Shown piece by piece: positions 38,334 through 48,879 of a DNA stretch of 64,000 nt. The notes beneath the pieces were generated by a model. That model saw only the letters and a list, made by a program, of their open reading frames with translations, was not told the DNA's origin and did not search any database. The number at the start of each line of letters is the position of its first letter. The first letter of the stretch is position 1. The stretch covers positions 124,001 through 188,000 of the forward strand of contig CABFPG010000003.1 of assembly GCA_902141825.1 (NCBI GenBank), given 5' to 3'. A program made the position numbers and the translations under genes. The DNA is from Thalassocella blandensis. Lineage in GTDB: Bacteria; Pseudomonadota; Gammaproteobacteria; Pseudomonadales; Cellvibrionaceae.

Positions 38334-38608
38334 GAATTTTCGAAAAACAATCAGGGAGATTTCAAGGCTATTCTGGCCGGTAAAACAGCTACATAAGTTT
38401 AAAAACATTAACGTCCACCAATGGGGTTTAGTGTTTGCTCGCACTTAACATAACCATAGCTAAAAATCGTAGCCATGGCGTATTCGAAGTCACGTGTTCA
38501 ATGTAGCTGGCTACACTGTGCGAGACCATGCGAGCATTCAAAAATTAAGAATAAAAGACATGGCAACTCCACGGAGACGAAGGAGGAGCGAGAGCTTCCG
38601 ATACAATA

Positions 38609-38989
38609 TTACCGATAAAGCGCCACTTTTCCGTGCACCCGCTCCAGATATTGCCTGTCTGATTTACTCAGCTTTTTCACCACTAAACCGTATGAACGAT
38701 CTATCATTCTCTCGATTTCAGCCCTGGGAACAGAGCCATCAAGTATCACTGTGTTCCAGTGTTTTTTATTCATATGATAGCCGGGGATGACTGACTCAAA
38801 CACGTCCCGCAACATCAAAGCTTCGGCTGGGTCACATTTTAAATTCATATGCGCAACGCCATCAGGCTTAACGATATAAGTGGCAAACATTTTATTCCGT
38901 ATTTTCATGACGGAAACCTCTGGGCCGAAAGGGAAATCCTCCTGGGAATCTGGTTTGCTCAACAAATAGTCTCTAATCTCGTCTGTCAT
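38609..38989 (-). CDS. MmcQ/YjbR family protein
   Basis: A 126-residue protein of the CyaY-like-fold family MmcQ/YjbR. Recognisable are LLSKPDSQEDFPFGPEVSVMKI at the N-terminus, the central LKCDPAEALMLRD, and the C-terminal YHMNKKHWNTVILDG. Members are small, often annotated as DNA-binding on slender evidence; biological role unknown. It is divergent from cysE, with 71 bases between starts. Confidence 0.88.
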   Translation of the reverse strand: MTDEIRDYLLSKPDSQEDFPFGPEVSVMKIRNKMFATYIVKPDGVAHMNLKCDPAEALMLRDVFESVIPGYHMNKKHWNTVILDGSVPRAEIERMIDRSYGLVVKKLSKSDRQYLERVHGKVALYR

Positions 38990-39060
38990 GCCAAAGTTTC
39001 ACTAGAAATATGATAGTCAAACCCCAATAATACGGAAATCACACAGATTTTGGAGTTTTT

Positions 39061-39909
39061 ATGCGCGCCGAGCCAGCCGAAGCGACAGCGGAGTCACTGA
39101 GCAAAGACAATCAAATTGCCACACGGGATGTCGTGTGGGAACAGATTCGCCAGGAAACCAAAGAGCAAGCTGAAAAAGAGCCTGCGCTGGCCAGTTTTCT
39201 GCATGCCACCATATTAAATCACGACAGCCTTGAAAAAGCCTTGAGCTTCCATTTGGCCAACAAGCTGGCTAACCCGGCTATCTCCGCCTTGCAAATTCGT
39301 GAAATGATCGAGCAGTCTATCGCTGGAGATTCATGCATCCGAAATTCTGTTCGGGCAGACATTAAAGCCGTTTACGACCGAGATTCAGCTTGCGATTCCT
39401 ATGCGTTGCCATTTCTTTATTTTAAAGGCTTTCACGCACTGCAGGCATACCGTGTTGCTCACTGCCTGTGGAACAGCAATCGCAAATCCCTGGCCCTGTT
39501 TTTTCAGAGTCATATTTCAGAAACCTTTGGTGTCGATATCCACCCCGCGGCAAAAATTGGCAAAGGCATTATGCTGGATCATGCAACGGGTATCGTGATC
39601 GGCGAAACATCGGTGGTAGAAGACGATGTTTCCATCCTGCAAGGAGTGACACTGGGCGGTACAGGTAAAGAAGCTGGCGATCGTCACCCAAAAGTTCGCA
39701 AAGGATCACTCATCAGCGCAGGAGCCAAAATTTTGGGAAACATCGAAATTGGAGCAGGCTCAAAAGTAGGAGCTGGCAGTGTAGTGCTGGACAATGTTCC
39801 TCCCCATTCGACCGTGGTAGGCGTTCCAGCCAAAGTGGTTGGCGCACCTAAAACTGAATATCCAGCTCTGGAAATGAATCAGGGAATACAGTGCGATTGC
39901 AGTGATTAA
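39061..39909 (+). CDS. cysE: Serine O-acetyltransferase
   Basis: Acetylates serine with acetyl-CoA in the first step of cysteine synthesis. An N-terminal helical domain (about residues 20-150) is followed by left-handed beta-helix hexapeptide repeats (about 160-265). These include GVDIHPAAKIGKGIMLDHATGIVIGE and GVTLGGTGKE with the catalytic His/Asp. At 282 residues it is like E. coli CysE (273). The tail (MNQGIQCDCSD) could interact with CysK, though the usual terminal Ile is absent. Confidence 0.95.
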   Translation: MRAEPAEATAESLSKDNQIATRDVVWEQIRQETKEQAEKEPALASFLHATILNHDSLEKALSFHLANKLANPAISALQIREMIEQSIAGDSCIRNSVRADIKAVYDRDSACDSYALPFLYFKGFHALQAYRVAHCLWNSNRKSLALFFQSHISETFGVDIHPAAKIGKGIMLDHATGIVIGETSVVEDDVSILQGVTLGGTGKEAGDRHPKVRKGSLISAGAKILGNIEIGAGSKVGAGSVVLDNVPPHSTVVGVPAKVVGAPKTEYPALEMNQGIQCDCSD

Positions 39910-40123
39910 TTGAGATAACTACGGGGATTTGCTTAATTTCGGTTTAACAAATAAAGGTTCGCCCTTTAGCGTTTAAAAAGATTTAAGCCTGAGTCCCCGT
40001 ATAACGAAAGCTGTATAGGATTATGGATGCTAAATGGAAATAAACAGGAGTTAAACCCAGAGCTATTCACGAGGAGCTATTCACCAAGAGATACCAGTTC
40101 GTCTTTCTGGACGGAATCACAGC

Positions 40124-41062
40124 TTACAAATTTTTTGACGGAAACGGCATGACATGACTGATGTCATTCTCATCAAACAAACACATCATGAGCCTGTCTA
40201 CACCGAGAGCAACCCCCGCACAATCCGGTAGTCCTTTTTCCAACGACTCAATAAATTTTTCATCAATGTCTATGGGTGGCCGCCCCATAGCTTCACGCAT
40301 TTTATTATCTGCAACAAATCGCTCGCGCTGCAGTTTTGCATCGGTCAGCTCCCAATAACCATTCGCCAACTCAACCCCTTTCCAAAATAACTCAAACCGT
40401 TTCGCAACGGGATAAGCGCCGGTGTTTACCACTTTAGCTAAGGCAGCCTGACATTCCGTATAATCGGTGATAAATGTGGGGTTTTGCAGATGTTTTTCCA
40501 CCAAATGACTAAACAGCAAATCAAGCCAGGTAGCTTTGGGCTCACTGTCAAAGTGTACATCGAGTTTTTGTTTCGCGATGGCTGCCAGCTCGTCCACTGT
40601 GGCGGTATGCGGATTTAATCCCACATGTTTTTCAAACACTTCGGCATAGGAGAAATGCTCTATCTGCAAATCCACCTGCAACGGGGCCAAATGGTGCAAT
40701 AACGCCCCCACATCATCCATTAATGCTTCGTCGTTAAATTCCGTACGATACCATTCCAACATGGTAAATTCCGGATTATGCAACTTTCCACTTTCATCAT
40801 TCCGGAAAGCTTTTCCCAAATAATAAATATCGCCGCTACCTTCCGCCAGCAGTCGCTTCATGAAAAACTCTGGCGAGGTTTGCAGGTAATGCGCTTGCTG
40901 TTGCACCTGTGCGCTGATGGCACTGAGATGAGGATCTGTGACGGAGCTGCGCCCCAACAGCGGCACTTCCACTTCAAACACGCCCTGCTGATCAAAGTAT
41001 TCGCGAATACGATGCAAGACACTGGCTCGTTTCTCGATTAATTGGTACATGCTATTCGTCAC
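40124..41062 (-). CDS. epmA: EF-P--(R)-beta-lysine ligase
   Basis: A truncated lysyl-tRNA synthetase paralogue without the anticodon-binding domain (312 residues). It attaches (R)-beta-lysine to EF-P. Class II motifs are visible: motif 2 in FRNDESGKLHNPEFTMLEWYR and motif 3 in GVALGVDRLMMCLF. It lies 25 bases downstream of efp on the same strand, with epmB divergent nearby. Confidence 0.95.
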   Translation of the reverse strand: MTNSMYQLIEKRASVLHRIREYFDQQGVFEVEVPLLGRSSVTDPHLSAISAQVQQQAHYLQTSPEFFMKRLLAEGSGDIYYLGKAFRNDESGKLHNPEFTMLEWYRTEFNDEALMDDVGALLHHLAPLQVDLQIEHFSYAEVFEKHVGLNPHTATVDELAAIAKQKLDVHFDSEPKATWLDLLFSHLVEKHLQNPTFITDYTECQAALAKVVNTGAYPVAKRFELFWKGVELANGYWELTDAKLQRERFVADNKMREAMGRPPIDIDEKFIESLEKGLPDCAGVALGVDRLMMCLFDENDISHVMPFPSKNL

Positions 41063-41087
41063 AGTCTTTTCACGTTATACGAGGCGG

Positions 41088-41657
41088 TTACTTGGCCGCA
41101 CGTCCCAGGTATTCACCTGTGCGCGTGTCAACTCGCACCACTTCTCCAATAGAAAGAAACAAAGGAACTTTAACTACGGCACCCGTAGATAAGGTAGCAG
41201 GCTTAGTGCCGCCTTGTGCAGTATCACCTTTAAGACCGGGGTCAGTTTCAACAATTTCCAGTTCCACGTGATTTGGAGGCGTAATAGCCAAAGGACTGCC
41301 GTTATATAAAGTTACAACGATTTTGTCCTGCTCTTTTAGCCATTTTACGTTTTCGCCAACCGCGTTCGCATCAGCCTGATATTGTTCAAATGTGTCGGGC
41401 TGCATAAAATGCCAGAACTCGCCGTCGCTGTACAAGTACTCCATTTCAACGTCCATCACATCCGCGCCTTCCAGAGATTCGCCGGATTTGAAAGTACGCT
41501 CCCAGACCCGCCCACTTCTTAAATTCTTTAATCTAACGCGGTTAAATGCCTGGCCCTTACCAGGCTTTACAAATTCATTTTCAACGATGGAGCACGGATC
41601 ACCATCGAGCATTACTTTTAAACCGCTTTTAAATTCATTGGTAGAATAACTAGCCAT
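41088..41657 (-). CDS. efp: Elongation factor P
   Basis: EF-P rescues ribosomes stalled at polyproline. The three-domain protein (189 residues) has the modification loop VKPGKGQAF, whose central Lys corresponds to E. coli Lys34, the beta-lysylated residue. Efp here fits the Lys-modified type (with EpmA/EpmB), not the Arg-rhamnosylated type of Pseudomonas. That matters because the window encodes long PT-rich linkers. Confidence 0.97.
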   Translation of the reverse strand: MASYSTNEFKSGLKVMLDGDPCSIVENEFVKPGKGQAFNRVRLKNLRSGRVWERTFKSGESLEGADVMDVEMEYLYSDGEFWHFMQPDTFEQYQADANAVGENVKWLKEQDKIVVTLYNGSPLAITPPNHVELEIVETDPGLKGDTAQGGTKPATLSTGAVVKVPLFLSIGEVVRVDTRTGEYLGRAAK

Positions 41658-41939
41658 TTTATCCTCAATATCACTTTGACTTTACTGTGACCCGACACTT
41701 ACTTTTTCAGTTCACTCTGAATTTGACCGCCCTAGGTATCCGCCATCCTGAACATGCTGTTCAAAGTGAATACTGAGCAGTGCTCGCCTTGCTGCTGAGA
41801 GCATTGAAAGCCACGCATTGGCAGTCGATTATGTAACTCGCTAGAATACGCAACTTTCCCGTTCAGTGTTAAGACTATGGTGTTAACCATTGAGCGGACT
41901 AAATTAGTGTTACCGGGCCCTATTACGAAAAAGGTGCTA

Positions 41940-42950
41940 ATGATACCTCGAACTATCACAACATGGCAGAGTTTAAGCTGGCAAGAAGAGCTTTCTCAAT
42001 TAATTACCGACCCAGAAACGCTACTGGATCTGGTACAACTGGATAAAACCCTTCTGCCTCAGGCCAAAAAAGCAGCAGAGCTGTTCCCTCTGCGCACAAC
42101 GCCGTCTTTCGCCCGTCGAATTCGACCGGGTGATATCAATGACCCTCTGCTGCGTCAAATCCTGCCAATTGATCAAGAATTGCACTCACCGATGGAGTAC
42201 TCCACCGACCCTCTGGCGGAAGTGCATTCCACAGTAGCAAAGGGGTTGATTCACAAATATGAAGGGCGAGTTTTGCTCGTCGCTGCGAGCCAGTGTGCAA
42301 TAAACTGCCGCTACTGTTTTAGGCGTCACTTTGACTATGCAGGCAATACACCATCGCGCGGAGAATGGCAGGCAGCACTTACTTACATTCAACAGAATGA
42401 CAGTATTGAAGAAGTCATTTTGAGCGGTGGCGACCCATTAGCCATTTCGGACAAGCAAATCCAATGGCTAATCTCTGAGATATGTCAGATCCCACACATA
42501 ACACGTTTGCGTATTCATACTCGCCTTCCTATTGTCCTGCCTTCACGTATGACATCGGGGCTGCTCGACATCCTCAGCCAACATCGTTTGCAGTCTGTTT
42601 TGGTCGTGCATTGCAACCACGCCCAGGAAATTGACGAAGAAGTGTCCAATGCATTGCAGGCAATCGCGCAAGCGGGCATCACTCTGCTGAATCAAACAGT
42701 TCTTTTACGCGGTATCAATGACGATGCAAACAGCCTGACAACTTTGAGCAAGCGTTTATTCTCCGCCAGAGCACTCCCCTATTATTTGCATTTGCTCGAC
42801 AAAGTTAATGGCGCATCACACTTTAATGTCGAAGAATCGGACGCAATTGACCTGCATCGGCAATTATTAGCTTCGCTACCCGGTTATCTGGTACCTAAAT
42901 TAGTGAAAGAAGTCCCTGACAAACCGTCAAAGGTGCCAATCAACTACTAA
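41940..42950 (+). CDS. epmB: EF-P-specific L-lysine 2,3-aminomutase
   Basis: A radical-SAM, PLP-dependent enzyme making (R)-beta-lysine for EF-P. It carries CAINCRYCFRRHF (the iron-sulfur motif) and EVILSGGDPLAI. I start at ATG 41940 (AAGG about 7 bases upstream), giving 336 residues versus 342 in E. coli; 21 upstream codons are open but unlike the family. It is divergent from efp across about 280 bases. Confidence 0.94.
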   Translation: MIPRTITTWQSLSWQEELSQLITDPETLLDLVQLDKTLLPQAKKAAELFPLRTTPSFARRIRPGDINDPLLRQILPIDQELHSPMEYSTDPLAEVHSTVAKGLIHKYEGRVLLVAASQCAINCRYCFRRHFDYAGNTPSRGEWQAALTYIQQNDSIEEVILSGGDPLAISDKQIQWLISEICQIPHITRLRIHTRLPIVLPSRMTSGLLDILSQHRLQSVLVVHCNHAQEIDEEVSNALQAIAQAGITLLNQTVLLRGINDDANSLTTLSKRLFSARALPYYLHLLDKVNGASHFNVEESDAIDLHRQLLASLPGYLVPKLVKEVPDKPSKVPINY

Positions 42951-43242
42951 ACTGATTAATGTGGCGCTTGAGATCAGTCTACGGATTTCGGTCCAAAACA
43001 TGTCGCAAAAATGAAGGAACGACTTCTTTTAAGTGAAAATGATGCCAAAACAGACGAGCAATCCAAGCCGTAAACTGGCAGAGTAGCCTAATACGCGCTA
43101 AATATATGAATTATGCGCCGATGAATTGTGACCCAGAAATCGCTCAAGCTTTAAACGACCTAGACAACAGCACGTGCCGTAATTCAGTTATCACTGCGAC
43201 CGTTTAAAAATCGAGCATTCCACTACAAGACAAACTTATTGC

Positions 43243-44946
43243 ATGACAAATCCAATTAAGCCCAGTGTATTACTTGCCAACCTCAGTCTGCCTGAGCAGG
43301 ATCTGGAAGAGCTGAGTTTTTGCGTGAGTAATAAACCGGCGGTGCTATCAAAGTGGCTTGAAAACCTGCGGGCAACGCAATTAAACCAAACCGCGATGCA
43401 ACTCTATAATGCGATTCCTGAAATCGTACAGCTCAACACGAGCTATCAGGTACGCCTGGAAATGTTGGAAATTGTCCGCATGCGTGTGCAGGATTCCATT
43501 GAGGGTTTGCAGAAAGGCTTTCTTAATCAGCCGATTATTATGCCGGAGGACGCACAGAAAGCTGTACTGATTGCTCAGACCTTACAAAAATCTATGATCG
43601 ATGGGTATCTTTTAACAGCACTGCAAATTACCCAGCTAAATAAAACCAAAAAGCAAACGATGGATGATTTGACCAAAACCATTCATCGTGCAATGACTGG
43701 TATCGGGTTACTATTTTTCCGCAGCTGCCAGATATACACCCAGCTTTCCCAGTCACTTTGGTCAGCACTGCATATTCTTTATCAAATTGCAGATCATTTT
43801 GAACTGACGGTCGAGCCGATCGAAGACCCTTTGCTAAAACATGTAAGAGCCGTCTCTGTCACAGCCGCCTATACACGCGTATTGATGCTTGGCTGCGCCA
43901 AAACCAATCAGCTGAGTCAGAATGACATTGCTTTGGCCTATCAAATATTCGAGCGCTGGAGCCTGCATGTCCGTCTTCACGAACCTCAGCAGGCTAATAA
44001 AAGTAACTATCTGGTGGTAGACCTGCATGGCCAGCAAGGTCCCATTGCCAAAAGCAAAGTCGGAAAAGATCTCGATCAATGCTATTTGGAATTGGACTTT
44101 GCCCCACTTTTGAATCAGTTGAGCAAACCTTCAAGCGAGACCAATCACCTTGGGCCAGGTAAAGTGAATCTGGTGGGTGAGGACTTTCCCACAGCCTTGC
44201 TGCGGCATTTAAAAGATGCCTGGGCAATTGATGCTTCCCGAAAAAATGATCGTAGAAAAGTATCGAGTGCGGCGCATGTTTGCATCGGCTTGGTGGATTG
44301 CCACTATTATGTCAACAACAGTATTGAATTTGATGAGTTTGTCGCGTCTGATCGGGGCGAAGCTAAAATGCCACAAGGCATACCACAAAGTGTGACACCA
44401 GATCCAAAACCCCGAGAAGAAAGCAGACCGAGTTATCGCGTTAATATTCAAAATTCCAGCCCAGGCGGTTATTGTTTACTGTGGCAGGGAAACATTCCGA
44501 ACAAGGTGATTGCTGGCGAGATTATTGGTATAAAGGAAATCGGTAAGCGCTCCTGGGATATTGGAGTCATTCGTTGGGTACGACAGCTGAAAGGTGCCTC
44601 CCAATTTGGAATACAGGTACTTTCACACAATCCAAAACCTTACGGAATCGCTCAAACATACGCGATGGGTGGCTATTCTGACTACATGCGTAGTTTTTAT
44701 TTGCCTCCTTCTCGCTTCGGACACAACCAACCCTGTTTATTGACCGGCTCAGTTCCTTTCGAAGAGAAGGATAAAGTGAAGATAGCCGATGGGCAGCAAG
44801 AGTGGTCTGCAAACCTTGACGAGGTTATTTTCGCGACAAAAAGCATTCAACAGTTTACTTTTCAAACATTAGACAAAATAGGAGACATTCCAAGAGCTTC
44901 CGAGCCAACTTCTGAGGGTCAGTACTCGTCTTGGGACGACATATAG
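43243..44946 (+). CDS. PilZ-like domain protein upstream of fimX
   Basis: A 567-residue soluble protein. Most of it (about 1-390) is helical with no recognisable domain. The C-terminal part (about 395-540) looks PilZ-like: a basic-residue region (KPREESRPSYR) then NIQNSSPGGYCLLW, similar to the (D/N)xSxxG motif used to bind c-di-GMP, then beta-rich sequence. The first Arg pair of the canonical RxxxR is not clear. The order of this gene, fimX and serB matches Pseudomonas (PA4958-4960 region), which suggests a role in c-di-GMP control of type IV pili. Function not demonstrated by sequence. Confidence 0.65.
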   Translation: MTNPIKPSVLLANLSLPEQDLEELSFCVSNKPAVLSKWLENLRATQLNQTAMQLYNAIPEIVQLNTSYQVRLEMLEIVRMRVQDSIEGLQKGFLNQPIIMPEDAQKAVLIAQTLQKSMIDGYLLTALQITQLNKTKKQTMDDLTKTIHRAMTGIGLLFFRSCQIYTQLSQSLWSALHILYQIADHFELTVEPIEDPLLKHVRAVSVTAAYTRVLMLGCAKTNQLSQNDIALAYQIFERWSLHVRLHEPQQANKSNYLVVDLHGQQGPIAKSKVGKDLDQCYLELDFAPLLNQLSKPSSETNHLGPGKVNLVGEDFPTALLRHLKDAWAIDASRKNDRRKVSSAAHVCIGLVDCHYYVNNSIEFDEFVASDRGEAKMPQGIPQSVTPDPKPREESRPSYRVNIQNSSPGGYCLLWQGNIPNKVIAGEIIGIKEIGKRSWDIGVIRWVRQLKGASQFGIQVLSHNPKPYGIAQTYAMGGYSDYMRSFYLPPSRFGHNQPCLLTGSVPFEEKDKVKIADGQQEWSANLDEVIFATKSIQQFTFQTLDKIGDIPRASEPTSEGQYSSWDDI

Positions 44947-45097
44947 GTGCAAACCTAAGCCCGCATCAAGTAAGATAAGCGACTGAAAACAAAACTATTT
45001 TTAGATGTTGAATAAGTAATCTAGATTCTCGACGCATAACGATACATACGATAAAACGCTGAACAGAGAGGCCTCGCCTCGTGACTTTAAGAAACGA

Positions 45098-47194
45098 ATG
45101 AGCATTAACACTGTACGATTATTGATCCTGAACGATTCACGCTCCGAAGCTGAACGACTTATCAGCATGTTGCACAATGCGGGCCGCCCTGTGCGTGCGC
45201 AGCACGTAGACAGCATCGAAGGTCTGACCAAACTTTTGCAAGAAAAAGCCTGGGACTTGATGATTGGTGCAGACCTCACCAAGAATGTTCCCCCCATTGA
45301 AGCCATCAAGCAAGTACGTCGTTTAAACAAAGATATTCCTCTCATTTTACAAACGGATCGTGAAGGCTCTTCACCCGTTGTGGAAGGCATGAAGTCCGGT
45401 GCAGCAGACGTCGTCACCCTCGATGAAGATCAGCATTTGCTGTTTGTCATTGCCAGGGAAGTCTTCAATCGGGAAGAACGCGAAAAACGCCGAATTGCCG
45501 AACGTCAATTTAATGAAATTGTTCGCCGCAACCAGCAACTTCTGGACAGTTCGCGGGATGCAATTGCATTTGTTCAAGATGGGATGTTTCTCTACGTTAA
45601 CGACTCATTTGCGGAATTACTCGACCACGATTCACGTGATGATCTGGAATGCATGCCGATTATCGACATTGTGGCGGATAAGCATCAGGATGCAGTAAAA
45701 AAATTCCTCAAAGAATTTATGATCAAAGGCAGTGACATCGAAGCCACGAATATGAAGTGCGCGGTGATGACAGCCAACGACAAAGAAAAATTGCTGAACA
45801 TTGAAGTTCTCAACTCCAATTACGATGAAGAGCCCTGCATACAGTTACTGATTCGCTCCAAAGCGGCGGACAATAACGAAGAGCTTGAAGCACAGTTAGA
45901 AGAAATTAAGAACAAAGATATTGCCAGCGGCTTGTTCAATAAAAACTACTTGATTGAAACGCTGAAGAAAACTGTTCATGACGCAGTTGAAAAGAAAAGC
46001 TCCAGTGCCTTACTGCTAATAGAAGCCGTACATTTTCTCGATACCGTTCAAGCAAAACTGGGCGTATCCTCGGTAGATGACGCGATTAAAGCGATTGCCG
46101 CTTACACAAAATCGCTCAGCCGTGACAACGAAACCTTGTTCCGCTTCAGTGAAGAACAACTGGTGCTGATAGTACCGCGCATTACGGCCAATAAAGCGTT
46201 GGAAAGAGCGGAAAAAATGTGTCAGGCCCTGCGTGATTACGTAGTCGACATTGAAGGCAAAACACTTCAGTTCAATTATTTGATCGGTGTTTCCTACGTC
46301 TCAGAAACCTGCACCAGCGCTGACATTCCTATTCAGCATGCCCAGAAAGCTCTGGAATCTGCCAAAACTCTGGGAGAAAAAGACGGCTCCACGCTGGCAA
46401 AAATGTACGAACCGGAAACGCAAAAGTCTGGCAAAAAAGACGTTGAGCAGATGGTGCAAAACGCGCTGGACAGTGGGCGATTCAAAGTACTTTTCCAACC
46501 GATTTTATCATTGCGCGGCTCCAACAAAGAGCACTATGAAGTATTAATGCGAATGGTTGATGAAGAAGGGAAAGAAGTCTCTCCAACGGAATTTCTCGCC
46601 GGTGCGGCAAAGATCGGGGCGACAACCAAATTGGATCGCTGGGTTATTCTTGAGTCCATCAAATTACTTTCCGAGCATCGCAACAAAGGCAACAACACGC
46701 ATTTAATTATCAACCTTTGCCGCGAATCCATGCTGGATGCAACTTTACCGCCCTGGCTGGCGGTTGCGTTTAAGGCCGCCAAACTCCCAACAGATGCCAT
46801 TATTTTCCAAATGCGGGAAATAGATATCAATGACCACTTAAATGTTGCGAGTACATTTACCAAGCAGATTTCTGAAATGGGATGTGGCTGCAGCATCAGT
46901 CACTTTGGTTGTGCGCTGAACCCGTTCAATGCACTGAGCAAAGTGACCGCAAGCTATGTAAAGGTTGACGGTTCATTTACCCAGGACCTACAGAAACCCA
47001 GTGACGGGGAAGAAAACTCTCTAGCGGAACTGGTTAGTGAGCTGCATCAACAAGATAAAATCACCATTGTACCGTTCGTGGAAAATGCCAACGTCCTATC
47101 CAAGCTATGGCAGTCCGGTGTGCACTACATTCAGGGCTATTACCTGCAAGAGCCTGTAGATCAAATGAATTACGATTTTGATATGGAGAGCTAA
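45098..47194 (+). CDS. fimX: FimX-like c-di-GMP effector (REC-PAS-degenerate GGDEF-degenerate EAL)
   Basis: 698 residues, close to P. aeruginosa FimX (691). Domains: receiver-like (about 5-125; LILNDSRSEAERL), PAS (about 145-255), GGDEF (about 275-425) and EAL (about 445-690). The GGDEF signature is replaced (FSEEQLV), so it is not a cyclase. The EAL motif reads E481-V-L, as in FimX, and later metal-binding acids are lost (ISHFGCALN instead of DDFGTG-type). FimX binds c-di-GMP with high affinity without cutting it and promotes type IV pilus assembly at a cell pole. It lies 151 bases after the PilZ-like gene. Confidence 0.88.
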   Translation: MSINTVRLLILNDSRSEAERLISMLHNAGRPVRAQHVDSIEGLTKLLQEKAWDLMIGADLTKNVPPIEAIKQVRRLNKDIPLILQTDREGSSPVVEGMKSGAADVVTLDEDQHLLFVIAREVFNREEREKRRIAERQFNEIVRRNQQLLDSSRDAIAFVQDGMFLYVNDSFAELLDHDSRDDLECMPIIDIVADKHQDAVKKFLKEFMIKGSDIEATNMKCAVMTANDKEKLLNIEVLNSNYDEEPCIQLLIRSKAADNNEELEAQLEEIKNKDIASGLFNKNYLIETLKKTVHDAVEKKSSSALLLIEAVHFLDTVQAKLGVSSVDDAIKAIAAYTKSLSRDNETLFRFSEEQLVLIVPRITANKALERAEKMCQALRDYVVDIEGKTLQFNYLIGVSYVSETCTSADIPIQHAQKALESAKTLGEKDGSTLAKMYEPETQKSGKKDVEQMVQNALDSGRFKVLFQPILSLRGSNKEHYEVLMRMVDEEGKEVSPTEFLAGAAKIGATTKLDRWVILESIKLLSEHRNKGNNTHLIINLCRESMLDATLPPWLAVAFKAAKLPTDAIIFQMREIDINDHLNVASTFTKQISEMGCGCSISHFGCALNPFNALSKVTASYVKVDGSFTQDLQKPSDGEENSLAELVSELHQQDKITIVPFVENANVLSKLWQSGVHYIQGYYLQEPVDQMNYDFDMES

Positions 47195-47236
47195 GGGCGT
47201 TAAGCGCTTCTTTCACAGTCAAGTAATCGACTATTT

Positions 47237-47263
47237 AAGAGCCCTGGAAAGGGCTCTTTTTCT
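47237..47263 (+). terminator. Terminator after fimX
   Basis: Stem AAGAGCCC/GGGCTCTT with a six-base loop, followed by a T-rich tract. It lies in the gap between convergent fimX and serB. Confidence 0.88.
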
Positions 47264-47341
47264 TTAAGCATCAATCATCAGGCATCAATGTGTATGGAAT
47301 AGCGCTTCTATTGAAGCCTGGGGGAACAGTGCGGCAAAGGA

Positions 47342-48556
47342 TTATGCTTGTTTGATTTCTCGATCGCGAAAGCCCATCAAGTACAAAATTGCATCCAAGC
47401 CTAAATTTGAAATGGACTGTTTAGCCTCAGCTTTTACCAGCGGCTTAGCGCGAAAGGCAATTCCAAGCCCGGCGATACTGAGCATGGGCAGATCATTCGC
47501 ACCATCACCGACAGCGACCACCTGCTCAAGGCTAATCCCTTCGCGCCGCGCAAGTTCACGCAGTAATTCCGCTTTACGCTGTCCATTGACAATCTGGCCA
47601 CTGACTTCTCCAGTGACTTTACCGTCCACTATCTGCAGCTCATTGGCAAACACATAATCTATACCAAGCTTGCGCTGCAAATACTCTCCAAAATATGTAA
47701 ACCCACCGGATAAAATCGCGGTTTTGTACCCCAGCTTACGCAAAGTGGAAATCAGATGCTCAGCACCCTCCGTTACAGGCAAAGACTCGGCAATTCCCTG
47801 CAACACAGACTCATCCAAGCCCTTTAGCAAACTCAAACGCTTGGCGAAGCTCTGGTCAAAATCCAACTCGCCGGCCATCGCAGCTTCAGTGATCTGGGCT
47901 ACCTCATCGCCAATACCCGCAGCATGGGCCAGCTCGTCTATCACCTCAGCTTCGATTAAAGTGGAGTCCATATCAAAGCACACCAGGCGTCGCGTACGCC
48001 GGTACATATTGTCTTCCTGAAAAGCGATGTCCACATCAAAGGTCATGGACACTTCCGCCAACTCAGCCCGCAGTTTGGCAATATCCGGCGTTCCACGAGC
48101 GGAAAACTCCACACTGGCCTTGTTGCTATTAGCCGTGTCATCCAGAGCAACCCGACCAGATAATCGACTGATATTGTCGATATTTAAACCGTTATTCGCC
48201 ACAACTCTTGTTAACGCTGCGATATGCTCCGCAGAGATCTGCCGGGCCAATAAAGTGACGATATGCCGCCCCTTACCCTGTTGCGTGACCCACTCCTGAT
48301 AACTTTGCTCGGTAATAGGTTGAAAGCGCACCTGCATTCCCATTTCATGCATGCGAAAAAGCACATCTTTCATTAACAGCGAGGCATCATTCCCGGCTGA
48401 AAACTCAACCAGCATACCCAGTGAGAGACTGTCATGAATCACCGCCTGCCCGATATCCAGGACTTTAGCGGAATGTTGGGAAAGTAACTCCGTCACAGTG
48501 GAGGTGACGGAGGGGCGATCTTGACCGGAAATGGTTAGCAGAACGAGTTCGTGCAC
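47342..48556 (-). CDS. serB: Phosphoserine phosphatase
   Basis: The last step of serine synthesis. A HAD enzyme with FDMDSTLIEAEVIDE (catalytic Asp pair) and GDGANDLPMLSIAG. The N-terminal 170 residues hold two ACT-like domains, so the protein (404 residues) is the long form found in pseudomonads. It faces fimX convergently, as in Pseudomonas, and is divergent from the AhpA-like gene. Confidence 0.95.
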   Translation of the reverse strand: MHELVLLTISGQDRPSVTSTVTELLSQHSAKVLDIGQAVIHDSLSLGMLVEFSAGNDASLLMKDVLFRMHEMGMQVRFQPITEQSYQEWVTQQGKGRHIVTLLARQISAEHIAALTRVVANNGLNIDNISRLSGRVALDDTANSNKASVEFSARGTPDIAKLRAELAEVSMTFDVDIAFQEDNMYRRTRRLVCFDMDSTLIEAEVIDELAHAAGIGDEVAQITEAAMAGELDFDQSFAKRLSLLKGLDESVLQGIAESLPVTEGAEHLISTLRKLGYKTAILSGGFTYFGEYLQRKLGIDYVFANELQIVDGKVTGEVSGQIVNGQRKAELLRELARREGISLEQVVAVGDGANDLPMLSIAGLGIAFRAKPLVKAEAKQSISNLGLDAILYLMGFRDREIKQA

Positions 48557-48879
48557 AGCTTACGTCTTATATTGAGAATGGCGGCCCATTATAGCCACTC
48601 ACGGCCAGGGTTCAATCACAACAAACCGGCCAAACGATGATTTCACACGCTTCTGAGTGCGCATTTTGTAATTCCCAACTAAAACACAAACACTCCAATC
48701 TGTCGCTGTTATAGTGTTGGCGCTATACTTGTGGCATAAACCTTGGCAGGACTGGGCTGCGATTGTCATCAAAGCGTCATCACAGCGGCTTCAAACCGCA
48801 GACACACTGCAGATTTGAACGCATAATTGCTCCTTAACGCCAAATAAACTCTATTTAAGATTGACTAAGACCATTAGCC
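48557..48879. other. Divergent intergenic region serB / membrane protein gene
   Basis: 323 bases without an ORF. A TATACT at 48724-48729 could be a -10 box for the rightward gene, with no good -35. No strong hairpin found. Confidence 0.4.

Noticed and set aside
38089-38448. 119-codon plus-strand frame with a GVGVGV tract
   Set aside because: Antisense of the PT microsatellite in the cytochrome-like lipoprotein.
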